Shown here: positions 1 to 8,531 of the stretch, in pieces
Position numbering within the stretch: the first letter of the stretch is position 1
How the letters are laid out: the number at the start of each line of letters is the position of its first letter
Origin: JBGTCD01 sp041749015
GTDB lineage: Bacteria > Bacteroidota > Bacteroidia > Cytophagales > Cyclobacteriaceae
Direction of reading: 5' to 3'
NCBI GenBank assembly: GCA_041749015.1
Contig: JBGTCD010000066.1
Location: 1 to 50,482, forward strand
Length of the DNA: 50,482 nucleotides
Position numbers and translations under genes: made by a program
Notes under the pieces: model-generated
The model's input: the letters and a program-made list of their open reading frames with translations, nothing else
Database searches by the model: none
Told to the model about the DNA's origin: nothing

Positions 1-1
1 C

Positions 2-943
2 CCTCTAAAGGAACTCATAAAAAATGACTGCCTGAAAGCCATTAAAAAAGTGGCAGGTGATGTAGTAGAAATTGACATATTCGTAACATCTAATGTTACC
101 TCCACTCGTGATAATACCCCTTTGCTTCCCAAAGTGAAAAATATTATAGCCATCGCATCCGGGAAGGGCGGCGTGGGTAAATCTACTATCAGTGCCAATC
201 TGGCGGTTTCTTTGGCCCAATCAGGTGCCAAGGTCGGACTTATCGATGCTGATATTTTTGGACCGTCCATACCTACCATGTTCAACTGCGAACATGAACA
301 GCCAGGTATTCGTAATGAAAATGGTAAAAACATTATTCTGCCCATTGAGCAATATGGCATAAAGCTCATTTCTATTGGATTTCTTGCCCCTCCTGATAAT
401 GCCGTAGTGTGGCGTGGCCCCATGGCCAGTTCGGCCCTGAGGCAATTTATCGGAGATACTGACTGGGGCACCTTAGACTACCTCCTGATCGACTTGCCTC
501 CGGGAACCAGCGACATCCACCTCACCCTGGTACAGACAGTCCCGGTAACAGGTGCGGTAATAGTGACCACTCCTCAAAAAGTAGCCATTGCAGATGCCAC
601 CAAGGGTTTGGCTATGTTCCAACAAAAGCAGATCAATGTACCTATACTAGGCCTGGTAGAAAATATGGCGTATTTTACACCGCCAGAGCTTCCTGATAAA
701 AAATACTTTATATTTGGAGAAAATGGTGGTCGGAAATTAGCTGAGAAGTTTAATGTACCCCTGTTAGGGTCTATCCCCATTGTGGAATCCATTCGCTCCA
801 GTGGTGATACAGGATTACCTGCGGCAATGAAAGAGGGACCGGTGCAGGATGCTTTTAAAGATCTTGCTGAGCAGCTGGCCAGGCAAATAGCCATTAGGAA
901 TGCGAACTTTGCCGAAACCAAAAAGGTTGAATTGAAAGTGTGA
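2..943 (+). CDS. mrp: Mrp/NBP35-family ATP-binding iron-sulfur carrier, 5' end cut by window
   Basis: Cytosolic P-loop ATPase that carries or delivers Fe-S clusters. The frame is open to the left edge, so the true start lies outside the window. A GTG at 50 is in frame, but the residues before it (PLKELIKNDCLKAIKKVAGD) look like the end of the N-terminal DUF59/MIP18 domain, so 50 is not the start. The deviant Walker A motif is GKGGVGKST (about nt 161-187), followed by the switch segments DADIFGPSIP and LPPGTSDIHLT. The CxxC pair of classical Mrp is missing; its place is taken by ENMAYFTPPELPDKKYFIFG, as I recall for Bacteroidetes homologues. The Nfu-type gene follows after 9 bp, which supports a shared Fe-S maturation role. 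Confidence 0.93.
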   Translation, partial: PLKELIKNDCLKAIKKVAGDVVEIDIFVTSNVTSTRDNTPLLPKVKNIIAIASGKGGVGKSTISANLAVSLAQSGAKVGLIDADIFGPSIPTMFNCEHEQPGIRNENGKNIILPIEQYGIKLISIGFLAPPDNAVVWRGPMASSALRQFIGDTDWGTLDYLLIDLPPGTSDIHLTLVQTVPVTGAVIVTTPQKVAIADATKGLAMFQQKQINVPILGLVENMAYFTPPELPDKKYFIFGENGGRKLAEKFNVPLLGSIPIVESIRSSGDTGLPAAMKEGPVQDAFKDLAEQLARQIAIRNANFAETKKVELKV

Positions 944-952
944 TTTTGTACT

Positions 953-1225
953 ATGAAAACAAACGATAAACCCGATCTCATTACAAGGGTTGAGACAGCC
1001 CTCAATTCCATTAGACCATATCTGGAAGCAGACGGTGGGGATGTGCGAGTTTTGGAAGTAACTGAAGACTATCATGTGCGTTTGGAACTATTAGGCGCAT
1101 GTGGCTCCTGCCCAATGTCTACCATGACTCTAAAAGCCGGTGTTGAAGAAGCAATTAAAAGAGCAGTCCCTGAAATCACCAGTGTTGAAGCGATCAACAT
1201 CACTCCGATGGAAACCCGGGGATAA
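953..1225 (+). CDS. NifU C-terminal domain (Nfu-type) Fe-S scaffold protein
   Basis: A 90-residue protein consisting only of the NifU C-terminal domain. The CxxC cluster ligands sit in GACGSCPMSTMTLKAGVEEA. Two subunits of this family bridge one [4Fe-4S] cluster and hand it to apo-proteins in the cytosol. The N-terminal half (ALNSIRPYLEADGGDVRVLE) is the typical Nfu start. It lies 9 bp behind mrp and is almost certainly cotranscribed with it; the pairing is common in Bacteroidetes. Length and motif are normal for a stand-alone Nfu domain without the A-type extension of NfuA. Confidence 0.93.
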   Translation: MKTNDKPDLITRVETALNSIRPYLEADGGDVRVLEVTEDYHVRLELLGACGSCPMSTMTLKAGVEEAIKRAVPEITSVEAINITPMETRG

Positions 1226-1277
1226 AATTTTTTCGACCTTCCCCCGTTTTCCACCCAGCATATAAGCCTCCTCAAGC

Positions 1278-4200
1278 ATGAGCGCAGCACCAAAGACATT
1301 CCGGTTTTTTCTTTTTACCTCTCTGTGCTTTTTGATGCTCCTTTCAATCGATAATACTCCGGTCTACAGCCAGGTGCGCTGCCAAACTTCCGAATACGAA
1401 AAGAATCGAGCCAAGATGATGGGCTTACCTCAAAAAACAGATGACTTTGAGGATTGGATAAAAAAAAAGTTTCAGGAAGGCAGAAACAACAAAGAAGTCA
1501 CTACTTCCAGAAATGAGGAAGATGAAATATTAACTATTCCTGTTGTAGTCCACATAATCCATAATGGGGAATCCATAGGAAACGGCCTCAATATCAGTGA
1601 TGCGCAAATATTATCTCAGATTGTAGTAATCAATGAAGATTTCAGAAGGCAAAATGCTGATGCTGCTCAAACCCAACCCCAATTTGTGCCAGTGGCTTCA
1701 GATTTTGAAATAGAGTTTGTATTAGCAAAAAGAAATCCTGAAGGGCTCCCAACGAATGGCATCAACAGGGTGCAGGGTAGCCAGACCTCATGGTCACTTA
1801 GCAATGATTTTGAATTGAAAAACCAAAGCTACTGGCCAGCGGAGGATTACCTGAATATCTGGGTCACCAACCTTTCCGGCAACTTTCTTGGTTATGCCCA
1901 GTTTCCGGTTTCTGACCTTGAAGGCCTGGAGAATGCCTCAAATAATCGGCTTACTGATGGAATTGTAGTCGATTACAGGGCTTTTGGTTCTGATGATTAT
2001 GGGGCTTTTGACCTTAATCCCAACTTCAATAAAGGCCGTACTACTACTCATGAAATAGGGCATTTTTTTGGCCTCAGGCATACTTGGGGTGATGATGGTG
2101 GTGCTTGTACAGGGTCTGATTTTGTAGATGATACACCTAACCAGGCAAATTTTACAACCGGCTGTCCGGCCACTAAGTTTTCATGTGGTAGTGATGACAT
2201 GTTTCAGAATTACCTTGATTTTACAAATGATGCTTGCATGAATATTTTTACGGAGGGACAAAAAGTGCGGGCAAGGACAGTCCTTGAGTTTAGTCCCAGA
2301 AGAGCCAACCTTGTCACCTCATTGGGCGGGGAAGAGCCGGTTTTTGTTTCTAACGACCTCGGCATCAGATCAATAGTAACACCTGTATCAGGTACATGCT
2401 CCAACCCGGTAATCCCCGAAATTGAGATTAGAAATTATGGTACCAATACCATCACGGAAGCAAATATCACGCTATTAATAAATGGGGTAATAATTGAGGA
2501 AAAAACCGTAAGCCTGGTGCTGAATCCGCTTGAAATCGTGTTTATTCAATTTAATCCTGTAGATTTAAGTATACCCGGAGATTATAATTTTCAGTTTTTG
2601 ATCACAGGAGTCAATGGTAGCGGTGATAATAATCCGGATAATAATTCAGAATCCTCATTCATCAAAAGACCTCAAACCAGACCAACCCCCTTAATAGAAA
2701 ATTTTGATGTTTTACCGGCTGACTGGTCGGTGATTAATCCTGATGAACTAATCACCTGGGAGCTTACCACTGCTCCTAATCAAACATCGAATAACACTGC
2801 CATGTTTGTTAACTTCTATGATTATGAAAATGTAGGAGAACAGGATGCCTTACTTTCCCCTAAACTAAATCTTTCAGATGCTGCTGTAGCCTTACTTATT
2901 TTCGATGTTGCTTATGCACGATTTCCGGGAGTTTCCAATGAGGGATTATCGGTGCTTATAGGTACCAACTGCTCTGTGAATCCATTTCAGGCTGACGAAA
3001 TTTATAATAAAATGGATGCAGAGTTGGCCACCAGTGGTGCCACAACTCAAAGGTTTATACCTTCCGGAGAAAGTGACTGGAGAAGGGAAGTAATTGATAT
3101 TTCCCAATATGTAGGCGAAGAGGGCATTCAAATCATATTTAGGGCAAGGAATGGCTTTGGCAACAATCTCTATTTAGACAATGTCAGGCTCCTGGTCTCT
3201 GAGTTTGAAGATATTGCTATTCAAAACATCATTTCGCCCGTCCCCGTGAGCTGTAATCTTGACCAGGAAATAAGGTTTATTGTGGAAAACAGAGGCACTG
3301 TGAATATTGAGAGCTTTGAAGTTCAGTATCGGATTAACGGCGGTCCTTTTATTACAGCAACCCTCTCCGACCTTAACATTTGGCCGGGTGATGAGATAGT
3401 AGTATCATCCCCCTCCATTACATTCCCAGAAGGAGAAAATACTCTTGAGATTGAAGTGCTTAATCCCAATGGGGTACCGGATAATAATCCTGGGGACAAT
3501 TTCATCACCTACCAGCTTATTATTGATTATGTCAGAGACCGCATCCCTCTCAGGCAACATTTCGAATCAGGGATTGATAATGGTTGGCTAAACGCCAACC
3601 CGGAAGTCGCTCCTGAGCGATGGGAACCTGCGCAACCTGGGAACAGATCAGCCATCGTTATTGCTAACAGCAGCAATACCCTCATAGGCTCCAGGGCCTG
3701 GTTGGTCAGTCCGGTACTTGATTTTTCGGATGCTACCCAAGCCAGTATGACATTTGATTATGCCTATAAATCAGGACAGCAGGGATCGGAAATATTTAGG
3801 ATTAGAATCTCAGAAGACTGTGGTGATGATTTCAGCCGAATCATTTTTGTGCGGAGTGGCACTCAATTGGCCACAACACCGGGTATTGAGGATAACTGGA
3901 GTCCGGAATTTGACCAGGAGTGGCAAACTCAGTTAATCAATCTTGGAGAATGGTCCGGAAAAAATGATATCAGACTTGCTTTTGAGGTTATAAATGGAAA
4001 TGGAAATAACCTCTACCTCGATCAAATTGAGTTTTTTGTAACGGCAGCACCAAATAAAATAAGGCCTGATAATGAGCCTTTTATCCTATATCCAAATCCT
4101 GTTACAGAAAATAGAATCAACCTATCGTTCAACCTGGAGCATCGGCAAGACGTGGTAGTGCGCCTTCTTGACCCTGCCGGCAGACAAACCCGGATTTTTG

Positions 4201-4322
4201 ATTTTCCCAATACATTAAACCAGGATTATCAAATAGAATTTTTTGGACCTGAGAGAGGGTTGTTTATTTTACAAATCATCACTGAGACACAAAGTTTTGC
4301 CAGAAGAATCAAAATTTTCTGA
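1278..4322 (+). CDS. Secreted M43-type (pappalysin-like) zinc metalloprotease with T9SS sorting domain
   Basis: A 1014-residue exported protease. A hydrophobic signal peptide covers about residues 8-31. The zinc site is HEIGHFFGLRHTW, with ligands H258, H262 and H268 and catalytic E259. The Met-turn segment NYLDFTNDACMNIF follows, as in M43 enzymes. After the catalytic domain come alternating CARDB-like beta modules and two choice-of-anchor-J-like modules (from about residue 473 and about 758). The C-terminus from about residue 934 (FILYPNPVTENRINLSF to RRIKIF) is a type A T9SS sorting domain, so the protein should be carried over the outer membrane and released or anchored at the surface. 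Substrate unknown. It starts 52 bp after the Nfu gene but is probably not functionally linked to it. Confidence 0.9.
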   Translation: MSAAPKTFRFFLFTSLCFLMLLSIDNTPVYSQVRCQTSEYEKNRAKMMGLPQKTDDFEDWIKKKFQEGRNNKEVTTSRNEEDEILTIPVVVHIIHNGESIGNGLNISDAQILSQIVVINEDFRRQNADAAQTQPQFVPVASDFEIEFVLAKRNPEGLPTNGINRVQGSQTSWSLSNDFELKNQSYWPAEDYLNIWVTNLSGNFLGYAQFPVSDLEGLENASNNRLTDGIVVDYRAFGSDDYGAFDLNPNFNKGRTTTHEIGHFFGLRHTWGDDGGACTGSDFVDDTPNQANFTTGCPATKFSCGSDDMFQNYLDFTNDACMNIFTEGQKVRARTVLEFSPRRANLVTSLGGEEPVFVSNDLGIRSIVTPVSGTCSNPVIPEIEIRNYGTNTITEANITLLINGVIIEEKTVSLVLNPLEIVFIQFNPVDLSIPGDYNFQFLITGVNGSGDNNPDNNSESSFIKRPQTRPTPLIENFDVLPADWSVINPDELITWELTTAPNQTSNNTAMFVNFYDYENVGEQDALLSPKLNLSDAAVALLIFDVAYARFPGVSNEGLSVLIGTNCSVNPFQADEIYNKMDAELATSGATTQRFIPSGESDWRREVIDISQYVGEEGIQIIFRARNGFGNNLYLDNVRLLVSEFEDIAIQNIISPVPVSCNLDQEIRFIVENRGTVNIESFEVQYRINGGPFITATLSDLNIWPGDEIVVSSPSITFPEGENTLEIEVLNPNGVPDNNPGDNFITYQLIIDYVRDRIPLRQHFESGIDNGWLNANPEVAPERWEPAQPGNRSAIVIANSSNTLIGSRAWLVSPVLDFSDATQASMTFDYAYKSGQQGSEIFRIRISEDCGDDFSRIIFVRSGTQLATTPGIEDNWSPEFDQEWQTQLINLGEWSGKNDIRLAFEVINGNGNNLYLDQIEFFVTAAPNKIRPDNEPFILYPNPVTENRINLSFNLEHRQDVVVRLLDPAGRQTRIFDFPNTLNQDYQIEFFGPERGLFILQIITETQSFARRIKIF

Positions 4323-4345
4323 TCCTCACCGTATATTTGCCCAAC

Positions 4346-5434
4346 ATGAAAAATAAGGAGCCGAAATTAATTGGTCTATTGTATGGAGGCAGGTCTGTCG
4401 AGCATGATGTTTCCATCAGATCAGCAAAAAATATTTCCTTTTACATTGATAAAAAACGATTTGAGGTCAGTTACATTGGGATAGACAAGCAGGGTAAGTG
4501 GTTTTTAACCAAGGAAGTTACTACCAATATAGGTTCCGGAAAGCCTCTGCTACTCAATCTTGATCCTGAGCATCCAGAACTAATTTTTCAGGACGGCTCA
4601 GGCAGTTTAGCACCGGACCTGATATTTCCTGTGCTTCATGGTACCAATGGCGAGGATGGTAGTGTGCAAGGATTGCTTCAAGCCACCGGTTGGGCATTTT
4701 CAGGATCAGGTGTGCTGGGCTCTGCGGTATCCATGGATAAGGTCACCACCAAAAGGCTCTTGCAACAGGCTGGGATCCCTACCAGTCCATTTTTAAGTTT
4801 CGGTTTGCATCAAAAAGAACAGCTTTCCTTTAAAGAAATAAAAGAAGCTCTGGGATTGCCATTTATGGTAAAAGCAGGCAGCCAGGGCTCTTCGGTCGGC
4901 ATCAGTAAGGTAGTGGATGCGGAAGGTTTTAAAATTGCGGTTGATGAAGCATATAAATTTGATCAGATAGTCATTTTTGAAAAGTATATAAAGGGCAGGG
5001 AACTAGAATGCGCCATATTAGGAAATTATTTTCCTGAGGCTTCCCGACCTGGTGAAATTGTTATTTCCGATGATTATGAATTTTACACCTTTGAAGCCAA
5101 ATATGTGGATGGAAAAGCCGTCAGTATAAGGGTGCCAGCATCTTTGGATGAGGCTACCTCTGAGCTGATCAGAACTCTCTCTGTAAAGGCGTATGTGGTG
5201 GCAGGCTGCAAGGATTTTGCCCGAGTGGACTTATTCCTTGCTGAAGATGGTACAGTCAATGTCAATGAGATCAATACCTTACCCGGCTTTACGGATGCCA
5301 GCATGTTTCCCTTAATGTGGGGGGATGCCGGGATTTCCTTTACTGACCTTATAACCAGAATTATCGAAATTGCCTGGGCACGGACCGCAATAGAAAGTAA
5401 TTTAAGTACCGAAAATCGAATAAATCTTGATTAA
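4346..5434 (+). CDS. ddl: D-alanine--D-alanine ligase
   Basis: Cytosolic ATP-grasp ligase that joins two D-alanines for the peptidoglycan stem peptide. The N-terminal motif is LLYGGRSVEHDVSIRSAKN. The ATP-grasp core has KRLLQQAGIPTSPF, MVKAGSQGSSVGISKV and KGRELECAILGN. The metal-binding end is RVDLFLAEDGTVNVNEINTL, followed by PGFT. At 362 residues it has normal family length. I chose ATG 4346; a TTG nine bases upstream (4337) would add only three residues with no conserved content. The PASTA protein gene follows after 71 bp, so two cell-wall-related genes sit side by side. Confidence 0.95.
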   Translation: MKNKEPKLIGLLYGGRSVEHDVSIRSAKNISFYIDKKRFEVSYIGIDKQGKWFLTKEVTTNIGSGKPLLLNLDPEHPELIFQDGSGSLAPDLIFPVLHGTNGEDGSVQGLLQATGWAFSGSGVLGSAVSMDKVTTKRLLQQAGIPTSPFLSFGLHQKEQLSFKEIKEALGLPFMVKAGSQGSSVGISKVVDAEGFKIAVDEAYKFDQIVIFEKYIKGRELECAILGNYFPEASRPGEIVISDDYEFYTFEAKYVDGKAVSIRVPASLDEATSELIRTLSVKAYVVAGCKDFARVDLFLAEDGTVNVNEINTLPGFTDASMFPLMWGDAGISFTDLITRIIEIAWARTAIESNLSTENRINLD

Positions 5435-5444
5435 ATCGTTATTA

Positions 5445-5477
5445 TTTGATTTATAAAATCGGTTTTGTGTAAGTTTA
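5445..5477 (+). promoter_or_regulatory. Candidate Bacteroidetes-type promoter ahead of the PASTA gene
   Basis: TTTG at 5445-5448 and TAAGTTTA at 5470-5477 are separated by 21 bp. This resembles the Bacteroidetes pattern TTTG (-33) / TAnnTTTG (-7), with one mismatch in the last base of the -7 box. A start about seven bases further would give a leader of roughly 20 nt before ATG 5506. Inference only. Confidence 0.45.
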
Positions 5478-5505
5478 CCCAAATGCTAATAACCCCGGCT
5501 TTTTC

Positions 5506-6297
5506 ATGAAAAAATTTTCTCTTAAGCCCAACAGGCCATTGGATATAATTATTCATATCGCCATCGTATTAGTGGTGGGTTTTCTGCTTTTCATGTCGTT
5601 TTTTTATATCTACCTGCCCAGGTCAACCAATCATGGAGAAACCATCACTGTGCCATCCCTGGAGGGAATGCATATTGACGACCTCGATGATTTCTTATTG
5701 AAAAGAAAGCTCCGGTGGGAGGTTAATGACTCGGTTTTTTCGGATGATGTGCCCCCGCTGACCATATTGCGCCAATACCCTAAACCCGGCTCAAAGGTGA
5801 AGGAAAACAGAAAAATCTTCATTTCTGTGAACCGGGTTAACCCCCCAACCGTGCCAATTCACGACTTGGAAGAACGCTCTCTGGTAAATGCGGAAACCTT
5901 TCTTAAAAGCAATGAGTTAAAAAGAGGAAAGCTTACCTACAAACCCAACCCTTTTTCTAATCTGGTATTGGAAATATATCATGAAGGGAAACAACTATCG
6001 GAAGGAGACCGGGTACCCAAGGGTTCGGTTATCGATCTGGTAGTAGGTGATGGATTTGGAAAGTCATTTTTTGAAGCCCCTTCCCTGGTGGGTATGGAGT
6101 ATTATGAGGCAAAAATATTAATCAGAGGATCGGACCTTCAGCTTGGTGAAATTATTCTGGAACAGGATACCACAAATAGAAAAATTTACGTTGTGAGGCA
6201 AAGACCAGCCTCTGGTATGAACATCCGTCTCGATGACCCTGTAGACTTGTGGTTAAGCACGGAAAATCCCCTGGAAGGCGTTCTGGATGAAGAATAA
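5506..6297 (+). CDS. Membrane-anchored PASTA-repeat protein without kinase domain
   Basis: 263 residues. There is one transmembrane segment near residues 14-35 (IIIHIAIVLVVGFLLFMSFF) after a short basic cytoplasmic tail, so the rest faces the periplasm. Three PASTA-like modules follow: one starting at TITVPSLEGMHIDDLDDFLL, one after PPTVPIHDLEERSLVNAETF, and one at FEAPSLVGMEYYEAKILIRG. PASTA modules are known to bind muropeptides or penicillin-binding-protein partners. No kinase or transpeptidase domain is attached. Position after ddl suggests a cell-wall role (inference). The stop overlaps the next start by one base (TAATG), so the two are translationally close. Confidence 0.88.
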   Translation: MKKFSLKPNRPLDIIIHIAIVLVVGFLLFMSFFYIYLPRSTNHGETITVPSLEGMHIDDLDDFLLKRKLRWEVNDSVFSDDVPPLTILRQYPKPGSKVKENRKIFISVNRVNPPTVPIHDLEERSLVNAETFLKSNELKRGKLTYKPNPFSNLVLEIYHEGKQLSEGDRVPKGSVIDLVVGDGFGKSFFEAPSLVGMEYYEAKILIRGSDLQLGEIILEQDTTNRKIYVVRQRPASGMNIRLDDPVDLWLSTENPLEGVLDEE

Positions 6298-8198
6298 TGT
6301 TTTCGAAACCCCGCATAATTTATATTTCTTTGGTTCTGACTCTGCTGGCTAGCCATTCGGCATTGGCACAGTTTGAAATATTACCAATAATAAGTCAAAA
6401 GGAAACACCCGGTAAAAAAAAGCCTAATTCCAATAGCAGGAATGAAGAAATTCTCCTCACCCTGCCGTTTTGGGATGATTTTTCTACTCCCGGCCCTGCA
6501 CCTGATACTGCCTTATGGGCAGGAGGTGAAAATGTCTGGGTTAATTATGGCATGGGTATCGACCCCCCCACCCTCGGAGTGGCTACATTTGATGGCATAA
6601 GGGCCAATGGTCAACCCTATTCCAATGAGCAATTCACCAACGGAAGGGCAGATTCCCTCATGTCCCATCCTATTGACCTTTCACTACTTACCACCGCCGA
6701 GCGGCAGACCACCTTTATAAGCTTTTTTTTTCAGGCTAAAGGCCATGGTGAAATCCCTGATCCCAATGACTCCATAAGATTGGAGTTTAAAGATAATAAT
6801 GGGGACTGGCGCGGGGTGTGGAGCGCTGTAGGGGGACCTCACTTAGATCCGAAAGTTTTTTACCAGGTCATTTTGCCGCTAAACCAGGCCTCATATTTTC
6901 ATTCAGAATTTCAATTTGTATTCAGAAATTTTGGCCGAGTCACAGGACCTTATGACGCATGGAATATTGATTATGTTTACCTCAATAAATCAAGAAGCAT
7001 CAATGATACAGCCTACCCGGACCGCGCCCTGAGCATGCCTGGTTCGAGTCCATTTAAGAACTATTGGTCGGTCCCCATGACCCACATTCTGGAGGCCGGC
7101 AATTCAGGGTTGGATTTTATTAAAGCTCAGGCTTATAATATGGACGACATCCTCCAGGTATCCAATTTTACCGTTCTGGCTAATTTGGATATTATCAATT
7201 CAGATTCTTCTGCAGTGCAAGTCGAGGACGTTGTAGAATTCGAAAAGCCATCCTCATTTCTTACTGGCAATGCCCGAATTAATTTGGCGACGGATAATTT
7301 ATTGGATTTAAGCCTATGGCCTGCCGATCCTATCTCAGCAGAACTAAGCGTTAATCTCTTTATCAACTCAGGGGATAATGATGAGGACGATGACTACGAT
7401 CCTGAGGTTTTTTCTCCAATAGATTTCCGGGTTAATGATACCATTACCACCCACCATGAAATAAAAGACTATTATGCCTATGATGACGGGACCGCAGAAT
7501 TTGGGGCATCTCTGACTCTGGCCGGAGATATTTTTGCATATCGGTTTGAAATGCTGGGAGATGAGCCGGATACTATTGTAAGTGTCGACATTTATTTTCC
7601 AACAATCGGCCTTAATCCTGGCTCATCCATCGAGATGTCCATCCTACGGGATTTGGACGATGCCCCAGGTTCTCAGTTGCTTTCGCAGGTTATTCAGGTC
7701 AATATCCCCGAAGAGCTGAATGTGTTCCATACGTATCCCCTCAGCTTTCCGATTGGGGTCCAGGGGGAATTCTATATAGGATTTAAACACCCAGCCACTG
7801 ATGTGAGAATTTCATTCGGTCTGGATAAAAATAATGACTCCAGTGATGAGGTATTCGTTAATTTTAATGGTAATTGGACACTTAACGACCAATTTAAGGG
7901 AAGTCTGATGATCAGACCAAGATTTGGTGAAGGCGCCGGCCCCATCAGCAGCATCCCTTTACAGGAAGTTATTGACTTTAATATTTATCCCAATCCGGCC
8001 AAAGCGCATTTTACCATCGATCAGGCAGTGGATGATGTGCAACTGCTAGACCTTCAGGGTAAAGTTATTCCAACCAGGATGGAGGGCGGTCTGAATCAAA
8101 CGAAAGTTTTTTTTGATAATGCAAAACCTGGGTTATATTTGGTTAGAATTTTAAAGTCAAATCAATTACAAACGAAAAAATTATTGATTAGTCATTGA
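6297..8198 (+). CDS. Secreted T9SS type A sorting domain protein, function unknown
   Basis: 633 residues with an N-terminal signal peptide (about residues 5-25, ending SHSALAQ). The body is a beta-rich extracellular protein without a catalytic motif I recognise. The segment LPFWDDFSTPGPAPDTALW and the following region resemble the jelly-roll-like modules seen in Bacteroidetes surface proteins. The C-terminal 75 residues or so, from DFNIYPNPAKAHFTID to KKLLISH, form a type A T9SS sorting domain. The start overlaps the PASTA gene stop by one base, so the two are cotranscribed. An acidic run NDEDDDYDPE lies mid-protein. Function cannot be assigned. Confidence 0.85.
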   Translation: MFSKPRIIYISLVLTLLASHSALAQFEILPIISQKETPGKKKPNSNSRNEEILLTLPFWDDFSTPGPAPDTALWAGGENVWVNYGMGIDPPTLGVATFDGIRANGQPYSNEQFTNGRADSLMSHPIDLSLLTTAERQTTFISFFFQAKGHGEIPDPNDSIRLEFKDNNGDWRGVWSAVGGPHLDPKVFYQVILPLNQASYFHSEFQFVFRNFGRVTGPYDAWNIDYVYLNKSRSINDTAYPDRALSMPGSSPFKNYWSVPMTHILEAGNSGLDFIKAQAYNMDDILQVSNFTVLANLDIINSDSSAVQVEDVVEFEKPSSFLTGNARINLATDNLLDLSLWPADPISAELSVNLFINSGDNDEDDDYDPEVFSPIDFRVNDTITTHHEIKDYYAYDDGTAEFGASLTLAGDIFAYRFEMLGDEPDTIVSVDIYFPTIGLNPGSSIEMSILRDLDDAPGSQLLSQVIQVNIPEELNVFHTYPLSFPIGVQGEFYIGFKHPATDVRISFGLDKNNDSSDEVFVNFNGNWTLNDQFKGSLMIRPRFGEGAGPISSIPLQEVIDFNIYPNPAKAHFTIDQAVDDVQLLDLQGKVIPTRMEGGLNQTKVFFDNAKPGLYLVRILKSNQLQTKKLLISH

Positions 8199-8207
8199 TC
8201 ATTACCT

Positions 8208-8531
8208 ATGGACCAACATCAATCAGATCAATGGGCCATATGCCCAAAAGCTTTTCAGGAATGTCTGCAAAACAATGACGTGATCATTGATGTCAGAGAA
8301 CAATGGGAGCATGAGGAAGAAGCGGTGGTGGACAGGAACATTCCCTTGCCTGAAATCCCAGGAAAAATAGCTGTTTTAGAGCCTTTTAAGAAGGAGAAAA
8401 TTATTCTCCATTGTCAGTCGGGTAAGCGCAGCCACCAGGGGTGCAAATATCTCCGAAAATTGGGATTTGAGATGGTGTATCACCTTGACGGCGGCCTCAT
8501 GGCTTATAAAAACTACTTGAACAAAGCCTAG
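8208..8531 (+). CDS. Rhodanese-like domain protein
   Basis: A 107-residue single rhodanese domain, probably cytosolic. The active-site cysteine is in the loop HCQSGKRS, which has the length expected for a sulfurtransferase (CxxGxR). The segments VIIDVREQWEHEEEAV and VYHLDGGLMAYKNYL are the usual start and end of the domain. It starts 9 bp after the preceding T9SS gene. Its TAG stop shares the palindromic CTAG (8528-8531) with the stop of the convergent site-2 protease gene. A specific sulfur acceptor cannot be assigned. Confidence 0.9.
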   Translation: MDQHQSDQWAICPKAFQECLQNNDVIIDVREQWEHEEEAVVDRNIPLPEIPGKIAVLEPFKKEKIILHCQSGKRSHQGCKYLRKLGFEMVYHLDGGLMAYKNYLNKA

